A stretch of 64,000 nucleotides of DNA from Pareuzebyella sediminis (lineage in GTDB: Bacteria; Bacteroidota; Bacteroidia; Flavobacteriales; Flavobacteriaceae), in assembly GCF_008367235.1 (NCBI RefSeq), contig NZ_VTZS01000002.1:124001-188000 (forward strand), in the 5' to 3' direction. A program made the position numbers and the translations under genes. Under the pieces are notes generated by a model. The model was not told the origin of the DNA and did not search any database. It worked only from the letters and a program-made list of their open reading frames with translations. Below are positions 25,127 through 33,994 of the stretch, in pieces. Each line of letters starts with the position of its first letter. Within the stretch, counting starts at the first letter, position 1.

Positions 25127-26384
25127 TTTTTCGTTTATTGTAGCTAATGGCGATTAGTGTAGTGAATAAAAAGAAAGCAAAGAGTTTGCCAATTTCAGGG
25201 AGCAAGTCGGTAAAACCTGCGTTCCGCAAAAATACATCATAGAAAGCATTTAGTCCCCAATTCATGGGCGATAAATGGGACAGGACTTGCATAAATTTCG
25301 GCATGGCGAATACCGGAACCCATACCCCACCAATAGCAGCAAGTATAACTACGAAGGTAGCCCCAAAGGGGGCAGATTGCTCTTGGGTTTTTGCTACAGT
25401 GCCCAATAAAAGGCCCAAACCTACAGCGGCTAAACCTGCAAAGAATGCGACCAGAAATAGTAACGGCAATCGGCCGGAGATGTCAAGTTTAGGAAGACCG
25501 ATGAGCGGAAAAAGAAAGATGCCCACCATAACCATGACCGCAAATTGCAATAAGGAAATCGCTAAAAAAACAAGGGTTTTTCCGCCAAGTACGGTAGCAT
25601 AGGAAACCGGGTTTGTACGTAATCGTACAAAAGTACCTTGGTTTTTTTCGTTGACCATATTGATGGCCAGCGGCAAAATGATAAAAAATATCGCAAAAAG
25701 TGTCCATGCGGGTATATTGTGCTGCGTTGAATTCGGAATAAGTATCTTGTCTCCCTTGGTAGGAACGATCTCCGTGAATGAAATAAAACTTTCCGTTTCG
25801 AATATTTCTTCTAAAGGGTCATCGGTCAGTTGTTCTTGAAACGTTTTGTAGATGGTTTCGGTCTCGATTTTGGAAATCATCTTGTCGATATTGTTGCGTA
25901 CCGAGCTTTTGAAGGATTGCTGGGTCGCTGGATCGAAATAAAGCTTTACCTCCTTGGGTTCAAGGTTTGATTTACCGTTTGGTATATTCTCTTCGTTGTC
26001 ACTGAACTTTGCCAGAATAGCGTCTACATTTTCATTTATTTTCAGGTCAAGATCCACGGAGAGATTCTCGGGAATTACGATGGCTAACTGATATTTGCCT
26101 AAGGACACTTGATTTCTAGCACGTGTTTCGGAGGTATCCGTGTCTACGCGAAATAGATTTGACTCGGCCAGGTTATTGAGAATATCTTTGGAGACCGATC
26201 CTTTATCATTGTCAACTACCAGAATGGGCAGTTTGGTTTCTTGAATGCTTTTAAAAGAGTTGTCCTGAATTGTTGTGATGACCACGACCAGCAATACCGG
26301 CATTAGAAAGAGTACGGCAAGCCCACCTACATCGCGGGTAATCAGTAAGAATTCCTTATATGTAGATGCCCAAAGTTTATGCAT
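25116..26384 (-). CDS. ABC-2 type transporter permease
   Basis: I use the ATG at 26384 (422 residues, MHKLWASTYKEFLLITRD), which overlaps the ATPase gene by 8 bp; a longer frame would overlap it by 65 bp. The protein has one N-terminal membrane helix, a large extracytoplasmic loop (about 50-215) and five or so C-terminal helices, the layout of the YhhJ/NatB-like ABC-2 permeases. With the adjacent ATPase it forms an exporter, likely for pigment or a lipid precursor. Confidence 0.88.
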   Translation of the reverse strand: MHKLWASTYKEFLLITRDVGGLAVLFLMPVLLVVVITTIQDNSFKSIQETKLPILVVDNDKGSVSKDILNNLAESNLFRVDTDTSETRARNQVSLGKYQLAIVIPENLSVDLDLKINENVDAILAKFSDNEENIPNGKSNLEPKEVKLYFDPATQQSFKSSVRNNIDKMISKIETETIYKTFQEQLTDDPLEEIFETESFISFTEIVPTKGDKILIPNSTQHNIPAWTLFAIFFIILPLAINMVNEKNQGTFVRLRTNPVSYATVLGGKTLVFLAISLLQFAVMVMVGIFLFPLIGLPKLDISGRLPLLFLVAFFAGLAAVGLGLLLGTVAKTQEQSAPFGATFVVILAAIGGVWVPVFAMPKFMQVLSHLSPMNWGLNAFYDVFLRNAGFTDLLPEIGKLFAFFLFTTLIAISYNKRKNAV

Positions 26385-27120
26385 GGTCTCGAAGTGCTTT
26401 ACCGGTTTTGGCCAAGAATACTTCTTCAAGGTGTTGGGCATTATCCTGTCCGGCGATCAAGGCGGCGGGTTTGCCCACGCAAATTAATTGCCCGTGGTCT
26501 ATTATGGCGACGCGGGTACAAAAGTTTTCTGCTTCGTTCAAGTGATGAGAGGTATAGATTATCGTAGTTCCCGAGGCGTTCAACTGTTTCAGGTGTTCGA
26601 TGATCACATTTTTTGATTGCACGTCGACCCCGACCGTAGGTTCATCTAAAAAAAGCACTTTCGGACGATGTAAAATACTGGAAATTAAATTTACACGTCT
26701 TTTCATCCCTCCAGAAAACGCTTTTATTTTTTTATGGGCAAATTGAGATAGGCCTAAAGTTTTTAAATGGGTATTTATTTCGTCTTTCAGTCGTTTTCCC
26801 CGAAGGCCATACATACTTCCAAAATATCTCAGATTTTCATAGGCCGTGAGAGAGGGATAAAGGGCATACTCTTGAGGAACGATGCCAATACGTTGTTTTA
26901 GGGCATTCTTATTGTTTTTATAGTCCAGGCCGTCGATACTGAATGACCCAGAGGTAGGTTTTAACAGGGAGCTTAGTATCGATATCAAGGTTGTTTTTCC
27001 AGCTCCGTTTGGCCCAAGCATCCCAAAAATTTCTCCCTCATCAATGGTGAGGTCGAGATGATTTATAGCGTATGTATCTACACCTTTGTATTTTTTAGAA
27101 AGTCTATTGATTTGAATCAT
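26377..27120 (-). CDS. ABC transporter ATP-binding protein
   Basis: The 247-residue ATPase has all core motifs: Walker A GPNGAGKTT at 36-44, Q-loop VPQEYALYPSLTAYENL, signature FSGGMKRRVN, Walker B KVLFLDEPTVGVD and the switch His in YTSHHLNEAE. It powers the ABC-2 permease encoded directly downstream. A 34-bp gap separates it from the BtrH-like gene upstream. Confidence 0.93.
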   Translation of the reverse strand: MIQINRLSKKYKGVDTYAINHLDLTIDEGEIFGMLGPNGAGKTTLISILSSLLKPTSGSFSIDGLDYKNNKNALKQRIGIVPQEYALYPSLTAYENLRYFGSMYGLRGKRLKDEINTHLKTLGLSQFAHKKIKAFSGGMKRRVNLISSILHRPKVLFLDEPTVGVDVQSKNVIIEHLKQLNASGTTIIYTSHHLNEAENFCTRVAIIDHGQLICVGKPAALIAGQDNAQHLEEVFLAKTGKALRDHA

Positions 27121-27154
27121 AGCATTAGACGGCTTGAAAAGTGTAGTAACGAAT

Positions 27155-28150
27155 TTAGATGGCTTTTTTTAGTTTCTTAAAGAAAACGGCTTCCCTGTGA
27201 GAAAGGTCTTCTAGCTCGTCGGCAACTTTATTATAGGCATCGGTCCTGGCACTTCTATTTCTATATATTCGGGAAGCCTCCACGGCAAAATCGCGCCAAG
27301 AATCACCGATCTCGGTCATTTCTTTTGAGAGTTCCATGAGCTCTTCATTTTCCAAAACTTGGCTTGCCTCTTGTAAAAAGGCCGCATAGATGTATCGAAA
27401 GCCACCTCCTCCTGTACCAATTTCTTCTTGCATGCGAACAATCTGGCCTAAGTAATGATTCGCTTTTTTGACTCCCACTTTTTTGGGCCACTTACGAATC
27501 AATTTTGAAATGGTTTTAATTCCCTTAGCCCCCACAACGGGTACTGGGGCAAGCATTTCCCTACAGGTCTGTCTTATGCCTTTTTTAATAGCTTCTTTCA
27601 ATTCTAGGGTTTCCGGGAATGCCGTAGGATAGTAAATGTGTCCTTTAGGGGCGAAAGCACCTTTTGCGAAACGAACCTTTTCCAATTGCTTTTCCGTTAA
27701 GGTGGTCACCTCTTCCATAACGGGGTCACTTATGAGGTAGTTTGCCCCTTCTTTTCCATAAACCACCAAATTATGGGCATTAAAATGAAAACGGTATTCG
27801 TCAGGAAAATAAACCAGATTATAAACCCCGACTTGAAGCCCGACTGGATTATTATTTTTCAGATTTTCGTCAAGTCGTGCTTGGGCGGTCTTTGGGTTTT
27901 TGAACTTTTCCCTCTTTATTTTGATGCCCACGCGCTTTGCAAAACGGTTAAAGATATAACCGGGCATGGCACGATAGGTGATTGCGGGGGCATGATTTAC
28001 TTTGAGTAGCGGTATATAGCAAAACAAGAGCCCTGAACCTATTCCAAAAACCATGGGTTCACTAACTTCAAAACCATTGTATCGCATCAAGTTACTTACT
28101 ACACCGTTTTCACAATGGGCCGATTGTTTGTGGCTAAAGTTTATTTCCAT
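27155..28150 (-). CDS. BtrH N-terminal domain protein, putative Cys-dependent acyltransferase
   Basis: The 331-residue protein resembles the BtrH N-terminal family (DUF4872 in the C-terminal half). BtrH of butirosin synthesis moves an acyl group from an ACP to an amine. A papain-like set of residues is visible: C13 in SAHCENGVV, H125 in FNAHNLVVYG and D141 in LISDPVMEE. In a flexirubin cluster the most attractive role is joining the ACP-bound aryl polyene to the dialkylresorcinol as an ester. That is inference, but the intact triad and the position beside the hotdog/DarB genes support it. Its start directly abuts the stop of the 136-residue hypothetical gene. Confidence 0.78.
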   Translation of the reverse strand: MEINFSHKQSAHCENGVVSNLMRYNGFEVSEPMVFGIGSGLLFCYIPLLKVNHAPAITYRAMPGYIFNRFAKRVGIKIKREKFKNPKTAQARLDENLKNNNPVGLQVGVYNLVYFPDEYRFHFNAHNLVVYGKEGANYLISDPVMEEVTTLTEKQLEKVRFAKGAFAPKGHIYYPTAFPETLELKEAIKKGIRQTCREMLAPVPVVGAKGIKTISKLIRKWPKKVGVKKANHYLGQIVRMQEEIGTGGGGFRYIYAAFLQEASQVLENEELMELSKEMTEIGDSWRDFAVEASRIYRNRSARTDAYNKVADELEDLSHREAVFFKKLKKAI

Positions 28151-28561
28151 CTATGGTTTTTCGGGAATGTTTTTCAGTTCATCAATACTAATATCGAAGA
28201 TATCGGCATATTTTTGAAGGGTTTTATGTTTCAATTTTTTGAAAACGGAAGGTTTGAAATGTCGTTTGACCCTCCATTTCCAAAAGCCGGCGTAGCTGGC
28301 AAGAATGGGTAAATCCATTTTATGAAGTTCCATGTAGTACTCAATAGGGCTCGTCTCTTCGTTCATTACCCGTTGCCTGGCCTTTGAAACACGCTCCTCA
28401 ATTTCCCTGATCGCATTGTCCAGGGCTATGGTTTTGGGATCCCATCCCGAACTAAGTTCCGTGATATAGTCGCCATTTTTGTCAACCGCATAAGTCAGTT
28501 CCCTAAATTTTTTAGATTCAAGTACACTTTTATCCTGTGGTACTTCTTCTTTTTTCACCAT
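28151..28561 (-). CDS. Conserved flexirubin-cluster protein of unknown function
   Basis: I recognise no named family. The 136-residue protein is highly charged and helical, with EIEERVSKARQRVMNEE as a likely amphipathic helix, a central aromatic stretch (SYAGFWKWRVKRHFKP) and a C-terminal segment LQKYADIFDISIDELKNI that looks like a helix-turn-helix-like end. There is no signal peptide or membrane segment. It abuts the BtrH-like gene without spacing, so the two proteins may act together. Confidence 0.65.
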   Translation of the reverse strand: MVKKEEVPQDKSVLESKKFRELTYAVDKNGDYITELSSGWDPKTIALDNAIREIEERVSKARQRVMNEETSPIEYYMELHKMDLPILASYAGFWKWRVKRHFKPSVFKKLKHKTLQKYADIFDISIDELKNIPEKP

Positions 28562-28591
28562 TACTATTTTATGGATTAGTAGAAGCGATTT

Positions 28592-29044
28592 CTAATGTTC
28601 ATGTATTAGAAAATTCAATGTACAAGCTACGATTAATTCCTCTTTTATAAAAGTAGTAGAAGCTATTGTACAACTACTAAAAGCCTCGTTATCGTAGCGT
28701 GATAAAAGTTTCCCATTGGTAACTATGGTATCGCCAACTTTGGGCAATCTAAGAATCTCTATTTTTTTTATGGCACTGATATACCCTACAACATTGCTGC
28801 TGGTTCCTTCGGTATCATTAGGGTCATAGAAACTTTGGCCTACAATCGTTGCACAGGTCTGCGCTGCATTCTCAATGAGTCCGGTTTCTGACAGGAGACC
28901 ATTTTGAACAAAAATGCAGGAATCATCAATCTTAAAATGAGTTTGTGACGACTCTTGGTCGAGGTAGGGCATGAAGGCCGCCATGAGCATAGGCTCGCGA
29001 TGGGGCAAGTATTTTTTGATGTCTATGTTGATTCTTGCCTCCAA
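28592..29044 (-). CDS. Hotdog dehydratase-like protein (ApeP-like), TTG start
   Basis: The 150-residue protein has a FabZ/FabA-like hotdog pattern (KKYLPHREPMLM, then SETGLIENAAQTCATIVGQ with the acidic residue of the active-site helix, and GYISAIKKIEILRLPKVGD). The position equivalent to the catalytic His of its neighbour holds Leu (LLSETGLIE versus HLAAPGLIE). The reading frame opens with TTG one base after the stop of the neighbouring gene; no ATG exists before the core motif. It probably forms a heterodimer with the protein encoded at 29046, as described for the ApeI/ApeP dehydratases. Confidence 0.75.
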   Translation of the reverse strand: MEARINIDIKKYLPHREPMLMAAFMPYLDQESSQTHFKIDDSCIFVQNGLLSETGLIENAAQTCATIVGQSFYDPNDTEGTSSNVVGYISAIKKIEILRLPKVGDTIVTNGKLLSRYDNEAFSSCTIASTTFIKEELIVACTLNFLIHEH

Positions 29045-29045
29045 A

Positions 29046-29486
29046 CTATTTTGCCAATGCGGTTTTCATCTCGCTGGATGCCCAAATCGTATGTTGCGAT
29101 GCCACCGTAGCCTGTACCAAGGTTATGCCCATTATGTCGTGCAAGATATTTACCGTTGTAACCAATTGTTCTCCCACTTCGGGTAATTCGTGAATGGTAA
29201 CCTTGCTAATGGCACCGATATACCCTGTTGGGGCCGGTCGTTGTAAAAGATGATATTTATACCCGGTATGAAGGGCTACGGTCTGTGCCATATTCTCAAT
29301 AAGTCCAGGGGCCGCTAGATGGTTATTGTCAACTAACAGGTTCTCTTTGGAAACCACAAAACCAGATACAACCTTTTCCTCGGAGTAGTGTTTCATTTCT
29401 CCAATCATTACAAAGGGCGGTTTCTGAGGAATTAACGTTTTTAAAAAATCGAAATCGGTGATAGTGCTATCTAAAAGATTTTTCAT
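29046..29486 (-). CDS. Hotdog dehydratase (ApeI/FabZ-like)
   Basis: The 146-residue hotdog protein reads IPQKPPFVMIGEM, then NNHLAAPGLIENMAQTVALHTGY with a His and a Glu that can serve as the catalytic pair, then GYIGAISKVTIHELPEVGE. It is clearly homologous to the next gene downstream, differing by keeping the His. It would dehydrate 3-hydroxyacyl-ACP to give the trans double bonds of the polyene. One base separates it from DarB and one from its TTG-started partner. Confidence 0.82.
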   Translation of the reverse strand: MKNLLDSTITDFDFLKTLIPQKPPFVMIGEMKHYSEEKVVSGFVVSKENLLVDNNHLAAPGLIENMAQTVALHTGYKYHLLQRPAPTGYIGAISKVTIHELPEVGEQLVTTVNILHDIMGITLVQATVASQHTIWASSEMKTALAK

Positions 29487-29487
29487 A

Positions 29488-30621
29488 TTAGCATACGGTT
29501 AGATAGGCATAAGTATAAGAAAACCGTGCACTTTCCGGAACACTTAATAGAATTTTTTGACCCTTTTTCAATCTTCCCGATGCAACCAGTTCTTCGAGCA
29601 TTATATAAATGGATGCAGAACCCACATTGCCCACATGCTCTAAATTTAAGAACCATTTGTCCCAAGGCAATTCCAATCCTTGTTTTTTCATTTCTTCATA
29701 CAGCCCTTTCTTAAAAAAATATGAAGAGATGTGTGGCAGGTAGTAATCTACGTCATCCGGACCTATACCATGTTTTTCGAAGACTTTTTTCAACGAGTTG
29801 ACTCCTTTGACCAATATATATTCTCCTAAAAGCTTCACATCTTGCTTGATGGCAAAAACAGATTTTCTTGTCCATTCCTCAGGATGGTATTCACTCCATG
29901 GTTTTAGTTCGCCATTTTTCATTTTTTCCGCTCCTGCATACATACAGGTTTCCATTTCATGGGCATACGAAAAACCTTGCATCCATTCTATCTTGAGCGC
30001 GTTTTGGCCACGGGGTTTGTCTTCCAAGAGCATAGCCCCTGAACCGTCGGATAGCATCCACCGTAGAAAATCTTTTTCAAAGGCAATCATTGGATTGTCT
30101 TCCAGTGCTTTCAAATGCCCTATTTCTTCTTCGTAGAATTCGGCTTTAGTCCAAGTGGAAACACGTTCAGACCCCGTACAAACGGCGTTGTTGACCTGTC
30201 CTGTCCGTATGGCCATATACCCATATTTCAAGGCGTTCATTCCTGAACAGCATACCCCGGATGTAGAATTTATTTCTAAAATGCCATTCTTTAGAATTCC
30301 ATGTACCATTGCGGCATGGGAAGGCAGTAGTTGATCGGGGGTAGAGGTGCCGCACGATAGCAATTCTATATCATCTTTTGTAAAATCCGAATCGCAGAGG
30401 GCTTCAATTGCCGTTGCGGTTAGTTGAGCGTTGTTATGAGTGACGTTTCCTTGCTCGTCAATGGCGTAGTACCGTTGTTTGATTTGGTTGTTTCGGAGGA
30501 TGATATTTTTTGCCCTTGACTTTTTCCCGTCGATATAGCCTAACTTTTCTTCAATCTGATGGTTTTCGACGGGTTTGTTAGGCAAAAACTTGGCTACTTT
30601 GGTAATGTAAGCGTCTTTCAT
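29488..30621 (-). CDS. darB: KASIII-like ketosynthase forming dialkylresorcinol (DarB)
   Basis: The 377-residue thiolase-fold protein has the KASIII Cys-His-Asn set: C125 in SGVCCSGMNAL, H297 in YYLPHISSYFF and N332 in EHVGNVGSAS. DarB-type enzymes join a beta-ketoacyl thioester to a second acyl chain and cyclise the product to a 1,3-cyclohexanedione, the precursor of dialkylresorcinol. The gene symbol rests on its similarity and on the neighbouring darA. The call is firm for the family and good for the role. Confidence 0.88.
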   Translation of the reverse strand: MKDAYITKVAKFLPNKPVENHQIEEKLGYIDGKKSRAKNIILRNNQIKQRYYAIDEQGNVTHNNAQLTATAIEALCDSDFTKDDIELLSCGTSTPDQLLPSHAAMVHGILKNGILEINSTSGVCCSGMNALKYGYMAIRTGQVNNAVCTGSERVSTWTKAEFYEEEIGHLKALEDNPMIAFEKDFLRWMLSDGSGAMLLEDKPRGQNALKIEWMQGFSYAHEMETCMYAGAEKMKNGELKPWSEYHPEEWTRKSVFAIKQDVKLLGEYILVKGVNSLKKVFEKHGIGPDDVDYYLPHISSYFFKKGLYEEMKKQGLELPWDKWFLNLEHVGNVGSASIYIMLEELVASGRLKKGQKILLSVPESARFSYTYAYLTVC

Positions 30622-30631
30622 GTGTGTTTTC

Positions 30632-31555
30632 CTACTCCTTTAGCTCAACAGAGGCGTAATATTTTTCGTCCCTTTTTATTTTGTGGTACAAGGGAATATA
30701 AGTGAGCAAAAATACAATAAAAACTATTGGTGCGATTGCCCAAATCGCAATTAACAGGTAATAGTTAAAAAACCGAAGCCATTTTTTCCTGGAAGGATTG
30801 CCTACTCCCCCTTTTTTAATGATAAAATTTGCCCATTTCGAAAATAATAGGTTGGCACGTTTATCCATTAATACTAGGGAAGGCTTTATTTTCACTGCAC
30901 CTAAGCGCACAAGTTCTTGCTGTAAATTCGAAAAGTCTCCTTGTAATAGGGATTCGTTGATCGGTCTGCCAAATTTTTTCGCTGCCTGTATCGACCGTGA
31001 TGAGACCCCTGGTTTTGGAAAAACACCCCAAAGCCGGTCTTTTTTCCCCTTCATCATCCAGTGTACTATGGTGATGACACTTATATGATTGATGTTTTTG
31101 TCTACCAGAGCTATGTTGCCTACCAATTCTGCCTTGCAGTCGACCAAAAGTTTTTTTACTTTTTCTTGAGACATTACCCACATATTACGGGCTCCAATAA
31201 TCGTTATGGTAGGGGTGTCCTTCAAGAGTTTTTTGGCAGATTCTGATTTTAAGAAAGAATTTAAGGGGATGGAGGGTGACAGGTACCATACTTGATGGCC
31301 AAGTAGAACCAAGTCATACTTTTTGCTAAGAATGGCATTATCGGGCCTTTTTAGTTTGGTTGGAATTTGAAGGAAAGATTCTGGAAACACATCAAAGAAT
31401 TTTTCTTTGTTCCAAGGGAAGGGGTAGGGCGTTTCGGGAAGGATTTGATAATAGGTAACATTGACCTTATCGGTTTCAAAAGGTTCCAAAATATGATCTA
31501 TAATATCTCGCAACTGACCGGTCTGTGAATAGTAAATGACTAGTACTTCTTTCAT
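30632..31555 (-). CDS. darA: Dialkylresorcinol biosynthesis protein DarA
   Basis: The 307-residue protein begins with a flavodoxin-type phosphate-binding loop (IYYSQTGQLRDI, residues 7-18) and contains a flavodoxin-like domain (LVLLGHQVWYLSPSIPLNSF), and ends with a membrane segment near 267-293. It matches DarA of the dialkylresorcinol pathway, thought to aromatise the 1,3-cyclohexanedione made by DarB to the resorcinol with FMN. It lies 10 bp upstream of darB. The C-terminal membrane helix suggests work at the inner membrane. Confidence 0.87.
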   Translation of the reverse strand: MKEVLVIYYSQTGQLRDIIDHILEPFETDKVNVTYYQILPETPYPFPWNKEKFFDVFPESFLQIPTKLKRPDNAILSKKYDLVLLGHQVWYLSPSIPLNSFLKSESAKKLLKDTPTITIIGARNMWVMSQEKVKKLLVDCKAELVGNIALVDKNINHISVITIVHWMMKGKKDRLWGVFPKPGVSSRSIQAAKKFGRPINESLLQGDFSNLQQELVRLGAVKIKPSLVLMDKRANLLFSKWANFIIKKGGVGNPSRKKWLRFFNYYLLIAIWAIAPIVFIVFLLTYIPLYHKIKRDEKYYASVELKE

Positions 31556-31579
31556 TGTCCTGCGAGTATGGCCCGGGTT

Positions 31580-32473
31580 TCAGGGTTTAAGATTCTCTTT
31601 TTTGCCCCAAAAGTTAAAATAGTTGAACCATTGGAAAGGGTATTTATCAAGAATCCATTCGAGGTTATCGACATATGCTTTAAGCAGTCCTTGCGCATCG
31701 CCACGTTTTACCTTTGTTGTTCGTGCATAAAGATGGTATTTTTTTTTGGACTCTTTCATCACATATACAAAAAGTACCGGGAAATTTAGGCGGGAGGCCA
31801 ATAAAAACGGACCGAGTGGAAACTTTGCGGTCTCCCCCATCAGGCTGTGTTCTAAAAACTTGGCACCTTCAATATGCCTGTCCCCGGTAAAGCACACCAA
31901 TTCTCCATTGCTTAAAGCAGAATGAATTTCAAAAATATGAGATAGGTCTTCTTGAATGCGAATAAAGGAAATACTCGATTTGGAAGTTACGGTTTCGAGG
32001 TACGCCTTGATTTCTTCATGCTCCCTGTCCCATGTAATAATGCTGATTTTCGAAACCGCATTTACTTCTTCCAAAAAGAATTGTGCTACTTCAAAATTAC
32101 CAACGTGGGCACTTACAAGAATTCCACCTTTGTTCTTATCAAGCAGGTTTTTAATGTTCTCGATGCCATCAAAAGTGTAAGAAAACCTATTTCTCAGGCC
32201 AGAAGATATGGCCGCTTTGTCAATGAGGGTTTGGCCAAAACTATAGTAGCTACGGTATATGCTCAATAGACTTTTGAGCTTGCCGTAATGTCGTCGTTTG
32301 TGAAAATAATAGAATATCGCCCTTGAACTGCTCAAAGAGAAGAAACAAAAATAGAGTACTACGAAATGCAGGAAGAAGTAAGAAAAATCGAGACCTAGCT
32401 TTTTTATGAAGAATATAAAAATTCGATATCCTAAAACGGTACCTCTCGATTTACCTTCCCATTCTGTCGCCAT
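31580..32473 (-). CDS. LpxL/HtrB-like lipid A-type acyltransferase
   Basis: The 297-residue protein has an N-terminal hydrophobic stretch and the HxxxxE/D acyltransferase motif H123VGNFE128 followed by WDREHEEI and later FTGDRHIEGAKFLEHSLMG, all features of the LpxL/LpxM family. Acyl-ACP is the usual donor. In the flexirubin cluster it is a second candidate for esterifying the resorcinol with the polyene, or for an extra acyl chain. It lies between darA (24 bp) and the second ACP gene (33 bp). Confidence 0.85.
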   Translation of the reverse strand: MATEWEGKSRGTVLGYRIFIFFIKKLGLDFSYFFLHFVVLYFCFFSLSSSRAIFYYFHKRRHYGKLKSLLSIYRSYYSFGQTLIDKAAISSGLRNRFSYTFDGIENIKNLLDKNKGGILVSAHVGNFEVAQFFLEEVNAVSKISIITWDREHEEIKAYLETVTSKSSISFIRIQEDLSHIFEIHSALSNGELVCFTGDRHIEGAKFLEHSLMGETAKFPLGPFLLASRLNFPVLFVYVMKESKKKYHLYARTTKVKRGDAQGLLKAYVDNLEWILDKYPFQWFNYFNFWGKKENLKP

Positions 32474-32506
32474 TTCAAAATAGTCTCTTGAGGATTTAAG
32501 GATGCC

Positions 32507-32755
32507 TTAGTGGAGTTTCCCTTCGATAAGGTTGTAAAAATCTTGTAATGTGGTCACATTCACAAAATCTTCACCAACAAGCTTAACACCAAAATTACTC
32601 TCAACGGCGACCACCAAATCGACAAAATCAAGACTATCAAGACCTAGCGTGTCTTTTAGATTGGCTTCAGGCGCGATTTCTTCCTCTTCGACTTCGAATT
32701 CGTCGATGAGAAAATCATCAATTTTCTTAATAATAACTTCTTTGGTCATTACCAT
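32507..32755 (-). CDS. Acyl carrier protein (second)
   Basis: The 82-residue acidic protein has the attachment motif TLGLDSLDFVDLVV with Ser 41, followed by GVKLVGEDFVNVTTLQDF. A second ATG six bases later (32749) could also serve as the start. It sits 6 bp after the ketosynthase at 32762, and with fabG makes a FabG-KasII-ACP set that could supply the polyene assembly line. Confidence 0.93.
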   Translation of the reverse strand: MVMTKEVIIKKIDDFLIDEFEVEEEEIAPEANLKDTLGLDSLDFVDLVVAVESNFGVKLVGEDFVNVTTLQDFYNLIEGKLH

Positions 32756-32761
32756 CTTTAA

Positions 32762-33979
32762 CTAGCATTTTTTTATAATCAGTGCGGAGTTCGTGCCTCC
32801 GAACCCGAATGAATTAGACAAAAATACGTCAATTTTTTTATTTAACGTTTTTTTAACTATGTTTAATTGGGCGAATTCTTCATCGACATTTTCGAGATTA
32901 ATATTGGGTGCTATAAATGAATTTTCCATCATTAACATAGAATATATTATTTCACTTGCCCCTGCCATCCAACATTCGTGGCCGGTCATTGATTTTGTGG
33001 AGCTTACCGGTGGTGAATTATCCCCAAAAACTTCTAGAATAGCCTTGGCTTCATTCGCGTCGCCTACTGGAGTGGAGGTCGCATGTGCATTTACATAGTC
33101 TATATCAGATCTTTTCAAGTCTGCATCATCCAATGCTTTTTTCATGGCCCGAGAAGGCCCTTCTATATTGGGTGTTGAAATATGGTCTCCATTTGAAGAG
33201 AAACCATACCCAATAATTTCTCCCAAAATGGGTGCACCTCTATGTACCGCAGATTCATAGCTCTCTATAACTAAAGTAGCCCCACCGCCACTTGGTACTA
33301 AACCATTTCTATCTTTGTCGAAGGGGCGTGAAGCTTTGGCAGGATCACCGTTGTACGTAGCAAAAACACCAAGTCCATCAAAACTGCCCATGGCTAATTT
33401 GTTTATTTCTTGTGCTCCTCCAGTGATGATGCAGTCCTGAAGGCCACTTTTGATCAAATGATAACCAAGACCAATTGAATGGGATCCGCTTGCGCAGGCA
33501 GCACTGACGGTCAGGTTAATGCCCTTGAGTTTGAAAATAGTCGAGAGGTTCATGGTTATGGTCGAGTTCATAGCCTTGAAAATAGCTCCAGAGCCTACCA
33601 AAGTGGTATCACGCTTTTCGCGGAGGGTGTCTACGGATTCGACCACGGATAAGGCGGTACTATCATTTCCATAAAGAATGCCCACTTCATTGGCGTTTAA
33701 AAAGTCTTGGTCGATATGAGCATTTTTCAAGGCTTCTAAAGTAGCCATATAGGCATAGCGCCCTTCTTCGCCCATACTGAGACGTTGTCTTCGAGATAAA
33801 AGATTTTTAAGTTCGGGCTCATCGACCCGGCCCGTGAAAGGGGAACGATAGCCGAAATCTACTCGGTCTTGATCATATACAATACCAGATTTCCCTTCAA
33901 AGAGTGAATCTTTCACTTCATTAAGGTCTCTGCCGATGCATGAATATATACCCATGCCTGTTATTACGACTCTTCTCAT
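32762..33979 (-). CDS. Beta-ketoacyl-ACP synthase II-type
   Basis: The 405-residue synthase has C162 in SAACASGSHSIG, H299 in NAHATSTPVGD, and K329 and H334 in SSTKSMTGHECWMAG, all as in FabF. It would elongate the coumaroyl-primed chain or an acyl precursor. It is 15 bp from fabG and 6 bp from the second ACP gene. The length and motif spacing are those of ordinary KAS II enzymes. Confidence 0.93.
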   Translation of the reverse strand: MRRVVITGMGIYSCIGRDLNEVKDSLFEGKSGIVYDQDRVDFGYRSPFTGRVDEPELKNLLSRRQRLSMGEEGRYAYMATLEALKNAHIDQDFLNANEVGILYGNDSTALSVVESVDTLREKRDTTLVGSGAIFKAMNSTITMNLSTIFKLKGINLTVSAACASGSHSIGLGYHLIKSGLQDCIITGGAQEINKLAMGSFDGLGVFATYNGDPAKASRPFDKDRNGLVPSGGGATLVIESYESAVHRGAPILGEIIGYGFSSNGDHISTPNIEGPSRAMKKALDDADLKRSDIDYVNAHATSTPVGDANEAKAILEVFGDNSPPVSSTKSMTGHECWMAGASEIIYSMLMMENSFIAPNINLENVDEEFAQLNIVKKTLNKKIDVFLSNSFGFGGTNSALIIKKC

Positions 33980-33994
33980 TGCCCCATGGTATCT

